Shown here one piece after another: positions 54,434 to 63,748 of a DNA stretch of 64,000 nt. The notes beneath the pieces are model-generated. The model was not told where the DNA came from, did no database searches, and worked only from the letters and a program-made list of their open reading frames with translations. Positions within the stretch are counted from its first letter, which is position 1, and the number at the start of each line of letters is the position of its first letter. The translations under genes and the position numbers were made by a program. The DNA comes from an uncultured Prevotellaceae bacterium (GTDB taxonomy: Bacteria; Bacteroidota; Bacteroidia; Bacteroidales; Muribaculaceae): positions 1-64,000 of the forward strand of contig CAMVBJ010000004.1 in NCBI GenBank assembly GCA_947165675.1. Reading direction: 5' to 3'.

Positions 54434-57400
54434 TTACTCACCCGTGACGGCCAGTTTCTTGGCCTTGGTGGCTTCCTTGACTCCATCGGTCGAAATTGTG
54501 GCACGATAGACGTAGATGCCACGAGGCACACGACGGCCTCCTGCGTCGGTGAGATCCCAGGTAATGGGCGTGGAAGTGTACATGTCGCTACGACCCGATT
54601 GAGTAGCGCTCCACACGCGGCGTCCCATCAGATCATAGACCTCGATGGACACACTGACAACAGCATCGGGACGATTGTGCTTCACATAGAAGGAAGTCTC
54701 GACCGAGGCCGGATTAGCCACGCAATACACGTCGGCAATCTCGGGTGTTAATCCATTCACGACATTAAACGTAATGGTTTTTTCACTCACGTTGTTATAG
54801 ACATCCCACACGCGCAGCCTCAAGGAGTGCAGTCCGGCAGTCAAGTCGTTCAACTGATAGGTGATGCTGCCAAGGGTTCCTTCGTCGGCATATTGCGGCG
54901 TGTAGAAGCTGATCAAGTCATTGTAACTGATTGTCCCGTCGAGAGTCAGTGTCATACTGTGGCCGATACCTGCGTTAGAGAAGTTCACTCCACTCTTGTC
55001 GCTCACTGTGGCCAACAGCAAGGGAGACTCATTGACGTCCGTCCCATCGGCAAACGTCGGAGTATTCAAGCCCATCGTTATAATGTCGGGGCCAATTGTG
55101 TCGGCCACCTCATCGGCATCATAGCCGTGGATGTAGAAATTACTATTTGCCCCCTTAGCCTCAAGTGTGTCGCGGCTGTCGTAGGCATACAAATTAATCA
55201 TCGCCTGGCCATAATCATCGTCCTCAGCATTGTTGCTCACTTCACTGGGGATAATGACCTTCACTGTAAATCGACCGTCAATCACGGTGTCAACATTGAT
55301 TGCAAGTCTATTGGGACGTTCTCTATATCCAATAGGGGAACCGTCTCCATAGCCATGGGTAGTAATCGAATCGGAGGCACCAAACAAGGTAGAAACAATC
55401 GAGCCATTGAAATTAGAGGCCAGCTTGCCTGTATGATCCACGATTTCGCCAGTAAACTCGATAGTTTGACGGGCACTGAACACGGGCATTGTGTACTCGT
55501 CAACAGGTTCGCCATCGATAGTCTTGATCTGGGCTGTATAGGGGGCATAAGCCAACCTCATTGCCGGATCGCCAAAGACAAAGTAACGGCGATGGTTGTC
55601 GGAAGCTGATGAAATCGAATTTTTGGCCAGACGCAGGATGTCACCGATGCGTCGAGGACGGCCCTGCTCATCACGAGAGAAAGCATGGCGAGCCATCGCA
55701 TTGCTCAACACGCCATTAGACTGAATTAATGCCAACCTGGGGGCGCATATCACAGCAATCGCACCTCCGTTAGGATTAGTATAAACCAGTTCGCCCGATG
55801 AGGTGACAGAGTTGTCGAAGCGACAGAATTCGCAAGTGGCGGCATACAGTACCGGTAATCGCTTATAGAACAGGTTGGTCTCGACGTCAGAGCGCTTGAG
55901 CAAGCCCTCGCCTGTCCAGTTCTGTGTACTCGAGTGGCCGATGTAGTTCCACCACAGTACGCCCTCGTTGAGGAGGTTGAACATCTTGGCTCGGGCATCG
56001 GGATAGGTGCGTGCACCACCCTCGCTCACGGCATTGAAGGCATCAATGAACACATAGTTATGAATCATGTCATCAGCACCATTAGCACTGGCAATCCTGA
56101 TCATATCCTTAGACTGTACCATGTGGATGCCCTGATTCTCGTCATCGGCGACGAACATCACCTGGTTTTTCCATGAGCCATAAATCGGCTTTGTCACATA
56201 TTTTTCCAACTTGTTCACCACGGCACGAGCCTCACTCACGCTCTTGACGATCATGCGACCCACTGCAATGTTCACACTCTCTTTAAAACCTGTCGAGCTG
56301 CCATCGTCCAACATGCCAAAGAGGTCATCGGTGGTGTAAGAATTATCCTCGTCACTGCTCGCGGGACTCTGCCATGTGAGCAAGCCAGGGAAATTGAGCG
56401 CATCGGCATTGGTGCCGACCAGACGGTTATCATAGCTACCGCTACCAAAGAGCAACAGGTAACCCAACTTGTGGCCATCGTCACTCACACCTCGGTCATA
56501 GAACATCTTGCACAACCGGCGATAGGCCATTGCATCGCGTGTGCCACTGGAGAACTCGTTAAAAACTTTCTCATGGTCAAGAACCAGCACGCGGAAGTTG
56601 TCATACTTCTCGTGCATAGCCGCTACCCTATTGGCCTGTTCCATATAGGCACTGGGAGTCAGGATGATCATGTCTGGAGTGAGCTCACCATGAATATTCT
56701 GGTTGGAGACCTCGCCCAAGAAATCGGGATGGGAATAGGTGCCTGACTCATCAAACGCGATAAACTCCCTGCGGCCGCTCTTCTCGGGGCTGAAGGTCAA
56801 CTCTCCATCTCCGCCAGGGGTTGCATTGAGTTGTAACGGGGCATAGGGCGCCGTGACATCCCACACGCGAGTGTTACTACCTGCACCCGACAATCGGTAG
56901 CACCTGGTGCTGCTTGCATCCTGAAATCCGAATGCCAGACTGCCGTTCTTGAGTTTCAACTGACGACTGTAGTTAACCGTGATGTGATCCAGTCGAGCCA
57001 GATAGATTGTTCCTGTGGTCGAAAAGTTGACAGAGTAGTTCAGATCATCGGTACCATCAAGAAGAAATGACTTGATGCTATTAGATGTCTCAATATAATG
57101 CGTATGACTCAAGTCATCTGTTTTCCTGATTACGTCATTATCGGTTACTGGCAATTGGGTGCCGTTATAACTATATGAAACCGTGCTGGTAGCATTAGCG
57201 GTCTTAGCTCCGAACACCGTATAGACCGACACGGGTTGCCCCGCCACACGGTCATCGAGATGGAATTTAAAGGTCTGGTTCTTGGTCGTAGCAAAGCTTT
57301 CTCCCAGGAATTTACGGCCGGTTTCACCTGGATTGACGATTTCCTGCTCATGATAAAGTCGTCCGACAAAAGTGGTAATGGGATCCCCACCGGCTGGACT

Positions 57401-57880
57401 ATTGGTCGCTTTCTTCACATCGATGTCGCTGAAACGGCTATCGTTAGTAACAAGATAAGCCCCCGAGTTAGCATAGGGATGCTGCACCTGTAACTGCTCC
57501 AACACTTTGCCCTTCTTTCCCCATGTCGTGGGTCCCTGGGCATAGAACAGGATGCGGCTGTCGGTGCGCACCACTGGCGTCTGAGGCAGATCGTCGGCAT
57601 AGTTGTCGTCACTCATCATTTCGTCCAACGGTGCACCACCATAACCGAAGATGTGAATCTGGGACAAATCGCTACCCAAGCCCCAACTGCGGACGTCATC
57701 GGCTGTAATCTGATAGATACCGCTCTCCTTGACCGCGATTTTGACCCACTTGCCGGTAGCCAGTTTACTGCTATCGGCATAGAAGCTCTTATCCAGCGCG
57801 CTGGCAGTAAATGAAAACGTGGCAAGCAGCAACATGCACAGAGCCATCCGGGCGTAATATTTCACCATTTCTATCATCAT
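54434..57880 (-). CDS. porU: Type IX secretion system sortase PorU, canonical-looking member
   Basis: 1148 aa from the ATG at 57880 (57877 and 57868 also possible; the last begins directly with MVKYYARMALCMLLLATFSF). Signal peptide, PorU N-terminal domain (SSKLATGKWVKIAV, YGGAP), C25 peptidase domain with H649 (NYIGHSSTQNW) and C683 in AATCEFCRFD, which closely matches PorU of Porphyromonas. The protein ends in a domain resembling a T9SS C-terminal domain (VPRGIYVYRATISTDGVKEA, then KKLAVTGE). It is clearly less related to the three array paralogs than they are to one another. PorU acts at the outer-membrane attachment complex with PorV, encoded at 31321-32493. Confidence 0.9.
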   Translation of the reverse strand: MMIEMVKYYARMALCMLLLATFSFTASALDKSFYADSSKLATGKWVKIAVKESGIYQITADDVRSWGLGSDLSQIHIFGYGGAPLDEMMSDDNYADDLPQTPVVRTDSRILFYAQGPTTWGKKGKVLEQLQVQHPYANSGAYLVTNDSRFSDIDVKKATNSPAGGDPITTFVGRLYHEQEIVNPGETGRKFLGESFATTKNQTFKFHLDDRVAGQPVSVYTVFGAKTANATSTVSYSYNGTQLPVTDNDVIRKTDDLSHTHYIETSNSIKSFLLDGTDDLNYSVNFSTTGTIYLARLDHITVNYSRQLKLKNGSLAFGFQDASSTRCYRLSGAGSNTRVWDVTAPYAPLQLNATPGGDGELTFSPEKSGRREFIAFDESGTYSHPDFLGEVSNQNIHGELTPDMIILTPSAYMEQANRVAAMHEKYDNFRVLVLDHEKVFNEFSSGTRDAMAYRRLCKMFYDRGVSDDGHKLGYLLLFGSGSYDNRLVGTNADALNFPGLLTWQSPASSDEDNSYTTDDLFGMLDDGSSTGFKESVNIAVGRMIVKSVSEARAVVNKLEKYVTKPIYGSWKNQVMFVADDENQGIHMVQSKDMIRIASANGADDMIHNYVFIDAFNAVSEGGARTYPDARAKMFNLLNEGVLWWNYIGHSSTQNWTGEGLLKRSDVETNLFYKRLPVLYAATCEFCRFDNSVTSSGELVYTNPNGGAIAVICAPRLALIQSNGVLSNAMARHAFSRDEQGRPRRIGDILRLAKNSISSASDNHRRYFVFGDPAMRLAYAPYTAQIKTIDGEPVDEYTMPVFSARQTIEFTGEIVDHTGKLASNFNGSIVSTLFGASDSITTHGYGDGSPIGYRERPNRLAINVDTVIDGRFTVKVIIPSEVSNNAEDDDYGQAMINLYAYDSRDTLEAKGANSNFYIHGYDADEVADTIGPDIITMGLNTPTFADGTDVNESPLLLATVSDKSGVNFSNAGIGHSMTLTLDGTISYNDLISFYTPQYADEGTLGSITYQLNDLTAGLHSLRLRVWDVYNNVSEKTITFNVVNGLTPEIADVYCVANPASVETSFYVKHNRPDAVVSVSIEVYDLMGRRVWSATQSGRSDMYTSTPITWDLTDAGGRRVPRGIYVYRATISTDGVKEATKAKKLAVTGE

Positions 57881-57993
57881 TGCTGTATATAGTATGTTAA
57901 GTGCCTGCCATGAGCGACTCACGGGAAGCACACATTGTTGTCATGTATTCATATAACGATTATTTGCTTGATTTATTGCACTGTCACTTGCCA

Positions 57994-58659
57994 TTAGTCG
58001 TTAATGGGTTCGGCTACAGTCACGTAATATTCCTCAAGCCGGCGGGAAGTTATGCGGTAATCATGATGGCCACAGTGGGCAGTAAAGCCAATTTCAACGG
58101 CTTCACTGGCAAATGGTTCCAGCTTGATGCCGTCTGTCCAATCGATGGCACTGTTGCGCTCGGCCTTAATTACAGCTTCCTTGGCTGTCCAGGCGACAAT
58201 GTGGGCGGCAAGGTCTTCGGATGCAATGAATTGTAGCTCGCTGGCGTTGAGGAACTTACTACGCACACGCAACACCTGCCTGCGGTCACAACGCTCGGCA
58301 TCCAGGCCGATGTCGTGACGCTCATTCCAGACCAGAGCAACCAGACCTTGAGTATGGGTAATGCTGATGTTCACCTTCACGCCCTTGATCCATGGAGCCC
58401 CTTGTCCGTCATGCAACAATGTCACGGGTTTGCCAAAGGCACAATGCAGCAATAAGCGCTCAGCGAGTTGCTCTCGCTGCCGCTTCACGGGCATGTCTGA
58501 TAAATCATCCACAGGGATTCCAGCCTCGCGACACAAGTCCAAGAGCCGCGTCGTCTCCTCATCGAGTCGCCATGCCAGTCCCCTCGTGCCGGCGGGATAT
58601 ATGATTTCCTCAACATGCATTGCATGAACGTGTGATACCGATTGAAAAGGAAGAATCAC
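57994..58659 (-). CDS. 4'-phosphopantetheinyl transferase superfamily protein
   Basis: 221 aa from a GTG at 58659 that overlaps the upstream permease stop by 4 nt (GTGA); an ATG at 58620 is an alternative. Such enzymes attach the phosphopantetheine arm of CoA to carrier proteins. Magnesium-binding D120 and E122 (GLDAERCDR) and the W157/K160/E161 motif (WTAKEAVIK) are the family signature, in the longer Sfp-like form. No carrier protein or synthase gene is visible nearby, so the partner is unknown. It terminates the TolC-HlyD-permease operon, an unusual neighbour. Confidence 0.88.
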   Translation of the reverse strand: MILPFQSVSHVHAMHVEEIIYPAGTRGLAWRLDEETTRLLDLCREAGIPVDDLSDMPVKRQREQLAERLLLHCAFGKPVTLLHDGQGAPWIKGVKVNISITHTQGLVALVWNERHDIGLDAERCDRRQVLRVRSKFLNASELQFIASEDLAAHIVAWTAKEAVIKAERNSAIDWTDGIKLEPFASEAVEIGFTAHCGHHDYRITSRRLEEYYVTVAEPIND

Positions 58660-59912
58660 CCTACCCCATTCTTGGCCATATCGATGCGCGTGAGAGCCTT
58701 AGGATTATCCTCACTGGCGGCAATCCATGAGCGGTACCGCCGACGGTTGACAAAGCGCTCAACCAGATAGGCCAGAATGAACATCACGGGGACTTGAAGC
58801 CACATCATCCAGTATTGATGAGATACTTGATACAATGTTGCGCCATCGCTCTGCATGAGCACGTAGGCATTGCTCATCCACGTGGCAGGCACGCAGTCAC
58901 CCACGACATACCACAACGGCGACATCAGGTAGCGAGGCCACGAAGCACCCGCCAAGAAGACGAATACCACCGACGAGAACACGAACAGCAGGAAGACGCT
59001 CTCGCGCTCGTTGACAAAGGCCTGCAACGTCTGACCCATCAACGAGACGCCCATGATGAATGGCACGGCAAGACAGGCGACATGCAAGAAGTTGCCATAC
59101 TGCGGGAACCCGAACATCAGTGGCACATAGTACAACACATAGATGACGGGGATGACATAAATGATCTGATGGCACAGCATCTTGCCAATGATGGTGGCGC
59201 TGGCACAGGCATCAACCGCCATCGGGTCGCGGCCGCCATTGCGCCGGCGACGCTCGATGCTGCCGCCATGCAGCATGGCGATACCTAAAATCATACTCTG
59301 TTGCAGCACCAGGGGCAAAATAAACAACAGGACCGCACTGGCAATACCCATCGCCGAATTGCCCACGGGCACCTGACGACTCTCGATGATGCTGCCACTC
59401 ATGTTGATCACTGGCTCTACAACAGCGGCCAACCGCTCGCCCCCCATCGCCTGGGTGACATTGGTCAATGCGGTGAACATCGCCTTGTAACGCATCATCA
59501 CACTCATGTCACAGTACAGTGAAACATGACCCTGTTCGCCACGCTCAATGCTCTGACTGAAATCGCGGGGCACATAGAGGATGCCGTAGCACGACTTGCG
59601 GTGCATCGCATCCTGAGCCTCCTGCATGTTGGCGGCATAGCCCACAATAGCAACCTCCTGGGTAGCATCCATGCGGCGGACGAGATCACGGCTCATGGCT
59701 GTACGATTGTCATCGACTACCACAACAGCCTCGTTGCGCACCACCTCGGGATTATAAATGAGGGCATAGAGTACAGGATAGACCGCATTGAGCACCAGGA
59801 AGAAGATGACGACGCCCTCGTCGCGGAACACCAGCAACAGCTCGCGTCCGCACACTCTGAGTACCTGAACGAACCACAGGAACAGGCGACTATGTTTAAT
59901 CGTATCGGTCAT
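58656..59912 (-). CDS. ABC-2-type transporter permease (second of a pair)
   Basis: 418 aa. One N-terminal transmembrane helix (LLLVFRDEGVVIFFLVLNAV), a large extracytoplasmic domain (about 55-185) and five C-terminal helices. This is the YhhJ/DrrB-like ABC-2 permease plan found in export operons with HlyD and TolC proteins. The start is 6 nt after the stop of the first permease gene, so they are probably a heterodimer. No ATP-binding subunit is encoded in this operon. Confidence 0.86.
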   Translation of the reverse strand: MTDTIKHSRLFLWFVQVLRVCGRELLLVFRDEGVVIFFLVLNAVYPVLYALIYNPEVVRNEAVVVVDDNRTAMSRDLVRRMDATQEVAIVGYAANMQEAQDAMHRKSCYGILYVPRDFSQSIERGEQGHVSLYCDMSVMMRYKAMFTALTNVTQAMGGERLAAVVEPVINMSGSIIESRQVPVGNSAMGIASAVLLFILPLVLQQSMILGIAMLHGGSIERRRRNGGRDPMAVDACASATIIGKMLCHQIIYVIPVIYVLYYVPLMFGFPQYGNFLHVACLAVPFIMGVSLMGQTLQAFVNERESVFLLFVFSSVVFVFLAGASWPRYLMSPLWYVVGDCVPATWMSNAYVLMQSDGATLYQVSHQYWMMWLQVPVMFILAYLVERFVNRRRYRSWIAASEDNPKALTRIDMAKNGVG

Positions 59913-59918
59913 ATTTCA

Positions 59919-61085
59919 TCAGGGCACATACACCGGATTAAGACACTCTTTCTTCAAGTGCCAGGACAACAGCATGGGCAGTATGGTGAATCCGATGAGT
60001 GCTGCGTAATAATATCGTGAATAGTACAAGTCAATTCCGTTCAGAGCCTGATCGACCATGATGAGGAAGTAATACTTAATGGGCACCACAAAGCCCAGAG
60101 CCTCGACCCAGGGGTACATGGACTCCTGGGGCAAAGAGAATCCCACAAACGAGAAGGATACCATGCCCAACAGTGTACACAACATCGTGCCGTAACGGAA
60201 GTTAGGCACAAAGCAGTACATCAACACAGCAAAACTCTGGTTGGCAACCACCAACAGGAACATTGCGATAAGCATATTCCAGGGGTTGCAGTTGAGCGGG
60301 AAGTCATAACAGCGGTACATCATCCACTGGATGAACCAGCCGACGACAGTAAAGAGCACCGTCTGAGGCACCAACTTGCCCACCAGAGCAAGAAACATGC
60401 TTCCACCCGAAGCCTTGAGCCACTGGCGGCTCAGTCCCGACTTCAACTCAATGCCTAACGAGAATGCCGTCACCAGCAGGATAAACAACGACAGGAAGCA
60501 CGGCACAAAGGTCGAGTTCAAGTAGTAATTGTAGTTGGTGAACGGGTTATTCAAGGCGTGCACATGGGTTTGATAGGGCTGCAAGGCGGCAGCAATCTTC
60601 TGGTTCGGAACGCCCACAGTGCGTAATGCGGTCTGCACAATCGCACCGTTGGCGAGCAGCGACATGGTCTTGAAACCCTTGTACTGCATCGACGCCGGCG
60701 CATAGTAAGCATAGTTCACATAGTAACTCACCACTGGCTGTCGGCCACCCAGGGCCTCCTCTTCCAGATATTCAGGAATCAGGAAGAAGCCCAGGACCTC
60801 GCCACGCTGCACGGCATCACGAGCCTCGGCAAAGTTGCTGTAGCGCTTAATGATGTTCACTTGCTGGAAACCGTTGAGGGTGCGGGAAACCTGGCGCGAC
60901 ATGATGCTGTTGTCCAGGTCAACGATACCCACTGGCACGCGCTGCACACTGCCCCCCTTGATCAAGTCCATCAAGAACCAGCAGCTCAACAGAGGCATGA
61001 TGACGATGAGCAGAAAATACATGGGTCGCCGCACGAGCTGGATACACCCGCGCTTGAACGAACGTCCTATGTATTTCATTATCAT
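59919..61085 (-). CDS. ABC-2-type transporter permease (first of a pair)
   Basis: 388 aa with the same arrangement as the following permease: N-terminal helix (RRPMYFLLIVIMPLLSCWFL), extracytoplasmic domain of about 150 residues and a C-terminal cluster of helices. The start may be the ATG at 61079 (MKYIGRSFKRG). Together with the HlyD and TolC proteins it would make a trans-envelope exporter. The substrate is unknown. Confidence 0.86.
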   Translation of the reverse strand: MIMKYIGRSFKRGCIQLVRRPMYFLLIVIMPLLSCWFLMDLIKGGSVQRVPVGIVDLDNSIMSRQVSRTLNGFQQVNIIKRYSNFAEARDAVQRGEVLGFFLIPEYLEEEALGGRQPVVSYYVNYAYYAPASMQYKGFKTMSLLANGAIVQTALRTVGVPNQKIAAALQPYQTHVHALNNPFTNYNYYLNSTFVPCFLSLFILLVTAFSLGIELKSGLSRQWLKASGGSMFLALVGKLVPQTVLFTVVGWFIQWMMYRCYDFPLNCNPWNMLIAMFLLVVANQSFAVLMYCFVPNFRYGTMLCTLLGMVSFSFVGFSLPQESMYPWVEALGFVVPIKYYFLIMVDQALNGIDLYYSRYYYAALIGFTILPMLLSWHLKKECLNPVYVP

Positions 61086-61107
61086 TGTATGTTTTATTAA
61101 TTAGTCT

Positions 61108-62121
61108 TTATTTATTATCGAGGAGAACAGACATGCCGGGACGCAGGTTGGGCACCTTGCTGGTGGGACGCATCTTGACCTCAAAGGTCTTGCTGTCATA
61201 CTGTCCCTGGGCCTTAGCGGCTTGCCAGGTGGCATAGCTACCCATGTCGTGGATGTAATAGACCGACATCTTGGTCTGCAAGTTGTTCAATGCAGGGATG
61301 CGCACGTTGACTTCTTTGCCCATGGGCAGATCGTTCAACATCTCCTCGCGCACACTGAAGCTCACCCAGATGTCATCAAGCTTGGCAATCGACATGATGG
61401 GCGTACCCATGGCCACGAGTTCACCCTCCTGGGGATAAATCTCGCTCACCTCGCCATCACACGGTGCCACGAGCACCTGATCCTCGAGCAGGCTCTCGAC
61501 CTCCATCACCGAGCCACGAGCGGCATTTGCCATGCTACGGGAGGCATTCTTGTCCTCCTGCTGAGCACCCTTCACGGCCATGTCATACTGGGCCTTGGCG
61601 GCCTTGACCTGGGCTGAGGCAGCCTCATAGGCGGCCTTGGCCTCATCACGCTTCTGCTGGGTGGCTACACCCTGCTTGTACAGGTTCTCGACACGCTGGT
61701 AGGTCTTCTCGGCAATCGTCTGTGCAGCGATGGCCTGTTGCCACATGTTGTATGCACCCTGTTTCAGTTCCTCGCGGGTACCTTTCTCGGCCTTCTGATT
61801 TTGGGAAGCCGCAGCTTGTTGCATCTGCTTGGCTTGATAATACTTGGCATCGACCGTGCTGGAGTAGATGCTGACTAACTTATCACCCTTGTGCACGGTG
61901 TCGCCCTCGTGGACATAGAAATGCACGATGCGTCCAGGCAACTTGCCGCTCACGCGCACGGCGTCACAATCGGCCTGTCCCTGAGTTATCGTGTCGGCAG
62001 GATGAATGAGCAGGATGCCCACAATGGCGATACTTGCCATCACCAGAGCGAACACTGCCAGGGCTGCCAGCAGCGCTTTGTCCTTCTTGCGGACCACGGT
62101 TCTCTGTTCGTCTTTTTCCAT
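61108..62121 (-). CDS. HlyD-family periplasmic adaptor (membrane fusion protein)
   Basis: 337 aa. A single N-terminal membrane anchor (about 17-37) precedes a biotinyl-lipoyl-like segment (VRVSGKLPGRIVHFYVHEGD). A long alpha-helical hairpin follows, rich in Ala, Gln and Lys (about 75-205), as do the second half-lipoyl motif (LVAPCDGEVSEIYPQEGELV) and a beta-barrel domain. It bridges the two permeases and the TolC-like channel. The gene lies 22 nt upstream of the first permease. Confidence 0.92.
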   Translation of the reverse strand: MEKDEQRTVVRKKDKALLAALAVFALVMASIAIVGILLIHPADTITQGQADCDAVRVSGKLPGRIVHFYVHEGDTVHKGDKLVSIYSSTVDAKYYQAKQMQQAAASQNQKAEKGTREELKQGAYNMWQQAIAAQTIAEKTYQRVENLYKQGVATQQKRDEAKAAYEAASAQVKAAKAQYDMAVKGAQQEDKNASRSMANAARGSVMEVESLLEDQVLVAPCDGEVSEIYPQEGELVAMGTPIMSIAKLDDIWVSFSVREEMLNDLPMGKEVNVRIPALNNLQTKMSVYYIHDMGSYATWQAAKAQGQYDSKTFEVKMRPTSKVPNLRPGMSVLLDNK

Positions 62122-62170
62122 TATTGCTTGATTTTAGTTGTTCTCTTGTACTTCTATCTATAGGATTTCT

Positions 62171-63598
62171 CTAATAGTTCATGTTACCCATTACCTTGTC
62201 GAGGTATTCTCGGGTCATCTGGACATTGATTTCAGCATCAATTTTCTCGCTATTGGCCTTGAGCCAGGCAGTCTGTGCAGCGATGACCTCGTCAAGAGTG
62301 CCCATGCCCTCCTTGAAGGCGACATTGGCGATGCGCAGGTTCTCATCGGCCTGGGCAAGATTGGCCTTGGTGGCGTCAAAGGTCTTAAAAGCTTCCTGGT
62401 ACCTGAAGGCCGCTTGACTGATCTGCAAAGCGATTTTCTCCTTGGCGTCATCAAGTTCCAGACGCTTGACACTGGCATCGACCTTAGCAGCCTTGACTTT
62501 ATTACTCAGGCCTCCCCAGTGCCACAAGGGGACCCTAAGCGTTGCACCTACACTGAAGGCAGCACCAAAGCGGTTCTCAAAGCCGTCATAGCTGTTGGGA
62601 TTGGTGGCGTGCAGCGCGGCAACTGCTGCCAGCTTGGGCATCATCTCGCTGCGGGCGACCTTCACCTGCTGGTCATAGATCTTGGTGGCCAGTTCCAGTG
62701 AGCGCACGTCGTGGCGCTTGTCAAACACCTCATCCAGATTATAGTTTGACGGAGCCAGTTTCAGGTCCAACTCGTCACGGCCCTCGTCGGCAAGGGTCAT
62801 CATGGTATTGACGGGCAAGCCGCATAGCTGAGCGAGCAACATGCGTGACAGCGTAACACCGTTATCGACCTTGGTTAAATCGACATTAGCCTCGTTCAAC
62901 TTCACATCCACCGACAACTGGTTGGCACGGGTTGCCACACCCTCTTCCACCATAATTCTCACATCGTTGTCCAGCCTCTGCACCAGATCGACGTAGCTGC
63001 GTGCGAGCTTCTGCTTGGCACACAGCGAGACGACTTGCCAGTAGGCGGCATCGACACTATAGATGACGTCCTCGACCTTGCTCTCGCGCATCTCACGGGA
63101 AAGCTGCTGAGCCAGTTCGGTAATCTGGTTCATTGCCGTGATCTTGCCACCCATGTAGATGGGCTGTGTCACCGTCAAGGCTCCACCCATCAGGTTGTGG
63201 ATGTTATAGGTAAGACCGCTCTTGGGTAACAAGGCCACCGTGGTGGGCACGTACTGGCCATCGACCTGCACGGGATAGCCCGTTGCGGGATCGATGAGCA
63301 GGTTGAAGTCGTATGCTCCCGTCTGGGGGTTGAACGACTTGGTGGGCAACATCTGATCCTCCTTGATGAGCGACACCTTGCGGGAATTATAGATGTAGCC
63401 TGCCGTGAGGTCAAACTGTGGCAGATAGGCCGCAGCAGCCTCCTTGCGCTGGTAGCCGGCCTTCTCGATACCCAATGTGGCCTGTTGTATCTCCTTGTTG
63501 TTGCGCAGAGCCATATTACGGCACGAGTCAAGCGTCACCACCTGGGCCGACGCCAACACAGAAATTGCGCAAAACGCGATGACGAAAATGTTTCGCAT
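62171..63598 (-). CDS. TolC-family outer-membrane efflux protein
   Basis: 475 aa from the ATG at 63598, where signal peptide MRNIFVIAFCAISVLASAQ begins; a GTG two codons upstream opens the frame. Two repeats of a long coiled-coil pair and beta-barrel strands follow the OEP family pattern (LDSCRNMALRNNKEIQQA near the start; a second coil from about 300). It would form the exit duct of the exporter. First gene of a five-gene operon including HlyD, two permeases and the phosphopantetheinyl transferase. Confidence 0.94.
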   Translation of the reverse strand: MRNIFVIAFCAISVLASAQVVTLDSCRNMALRNNKEIQQATLGIEKAGYQRKEAAAAYLPQFDLTAGYIYNSRKVSLIKEDQMLPTKSFNPQTGAYDFNLLIDPATGYPVQVDGQYVPTTVALLPKSGLTYNIHNLMGGALTVTQPIYMGGKITAMNQITELAQQLSREMRESKVEDVIYSVDAAYWQVVSLCAKQKLARSYVDLVQRLDNDVRIMVEEGVATRANQLSVDVKLNEANVDLTKVDNGVTLSRMLLAQLCGLPVNTMMTLADEGRDELDLKLAPSNYNLDEVFDKRHDVRSLELATKIYDQQVKVARSEMMPKLAAVAALHATNPNSYDGFENRFGAAFSVGATLRVPLWHWGGLSNKVKAAKVDASVKRLELDDAKEKIALQISQAAFRYQEAFKTFDATKANLAQADENLRIANVAFKEGMGTLDEVIAAQTAWLKANSEKIDAEINVQMTREYLDKVMGNMNY

Positions 63599-63634
63599 AC
63601 TCACTCTTCTCTAATTCAATCTGATTTATCGGTG

Positions 63635-63642
63635 CAAAAGTA
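63635..63642 (-). promoter_or_regulatory. -7 box of the TolC operon
   Basis: TACTTTTG on the minus strand, about 37 nt before the tolC-like start; matches TAnnTTTG. No TTG at the expected spacing. Confidence 0.5.
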
Positions 63643-63748
63643 CAAAAATTATCACATTATAATGAAAACTATCCCATATTGTCATACTAATGATGCAATT
63701 TGGGACAGTTCATATTATCGTAACGACTCCATCATGAACCCTGGCTAC

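Noticed and set aside
42286-57880. Cohesin or scaffoldin domains that would bind the dockerin-like repeats
   Set aside because: The C-terminal beta domains of the PorU-like proteins were considered, but they match the PorU plan and show no cohesin features that I could recognise.
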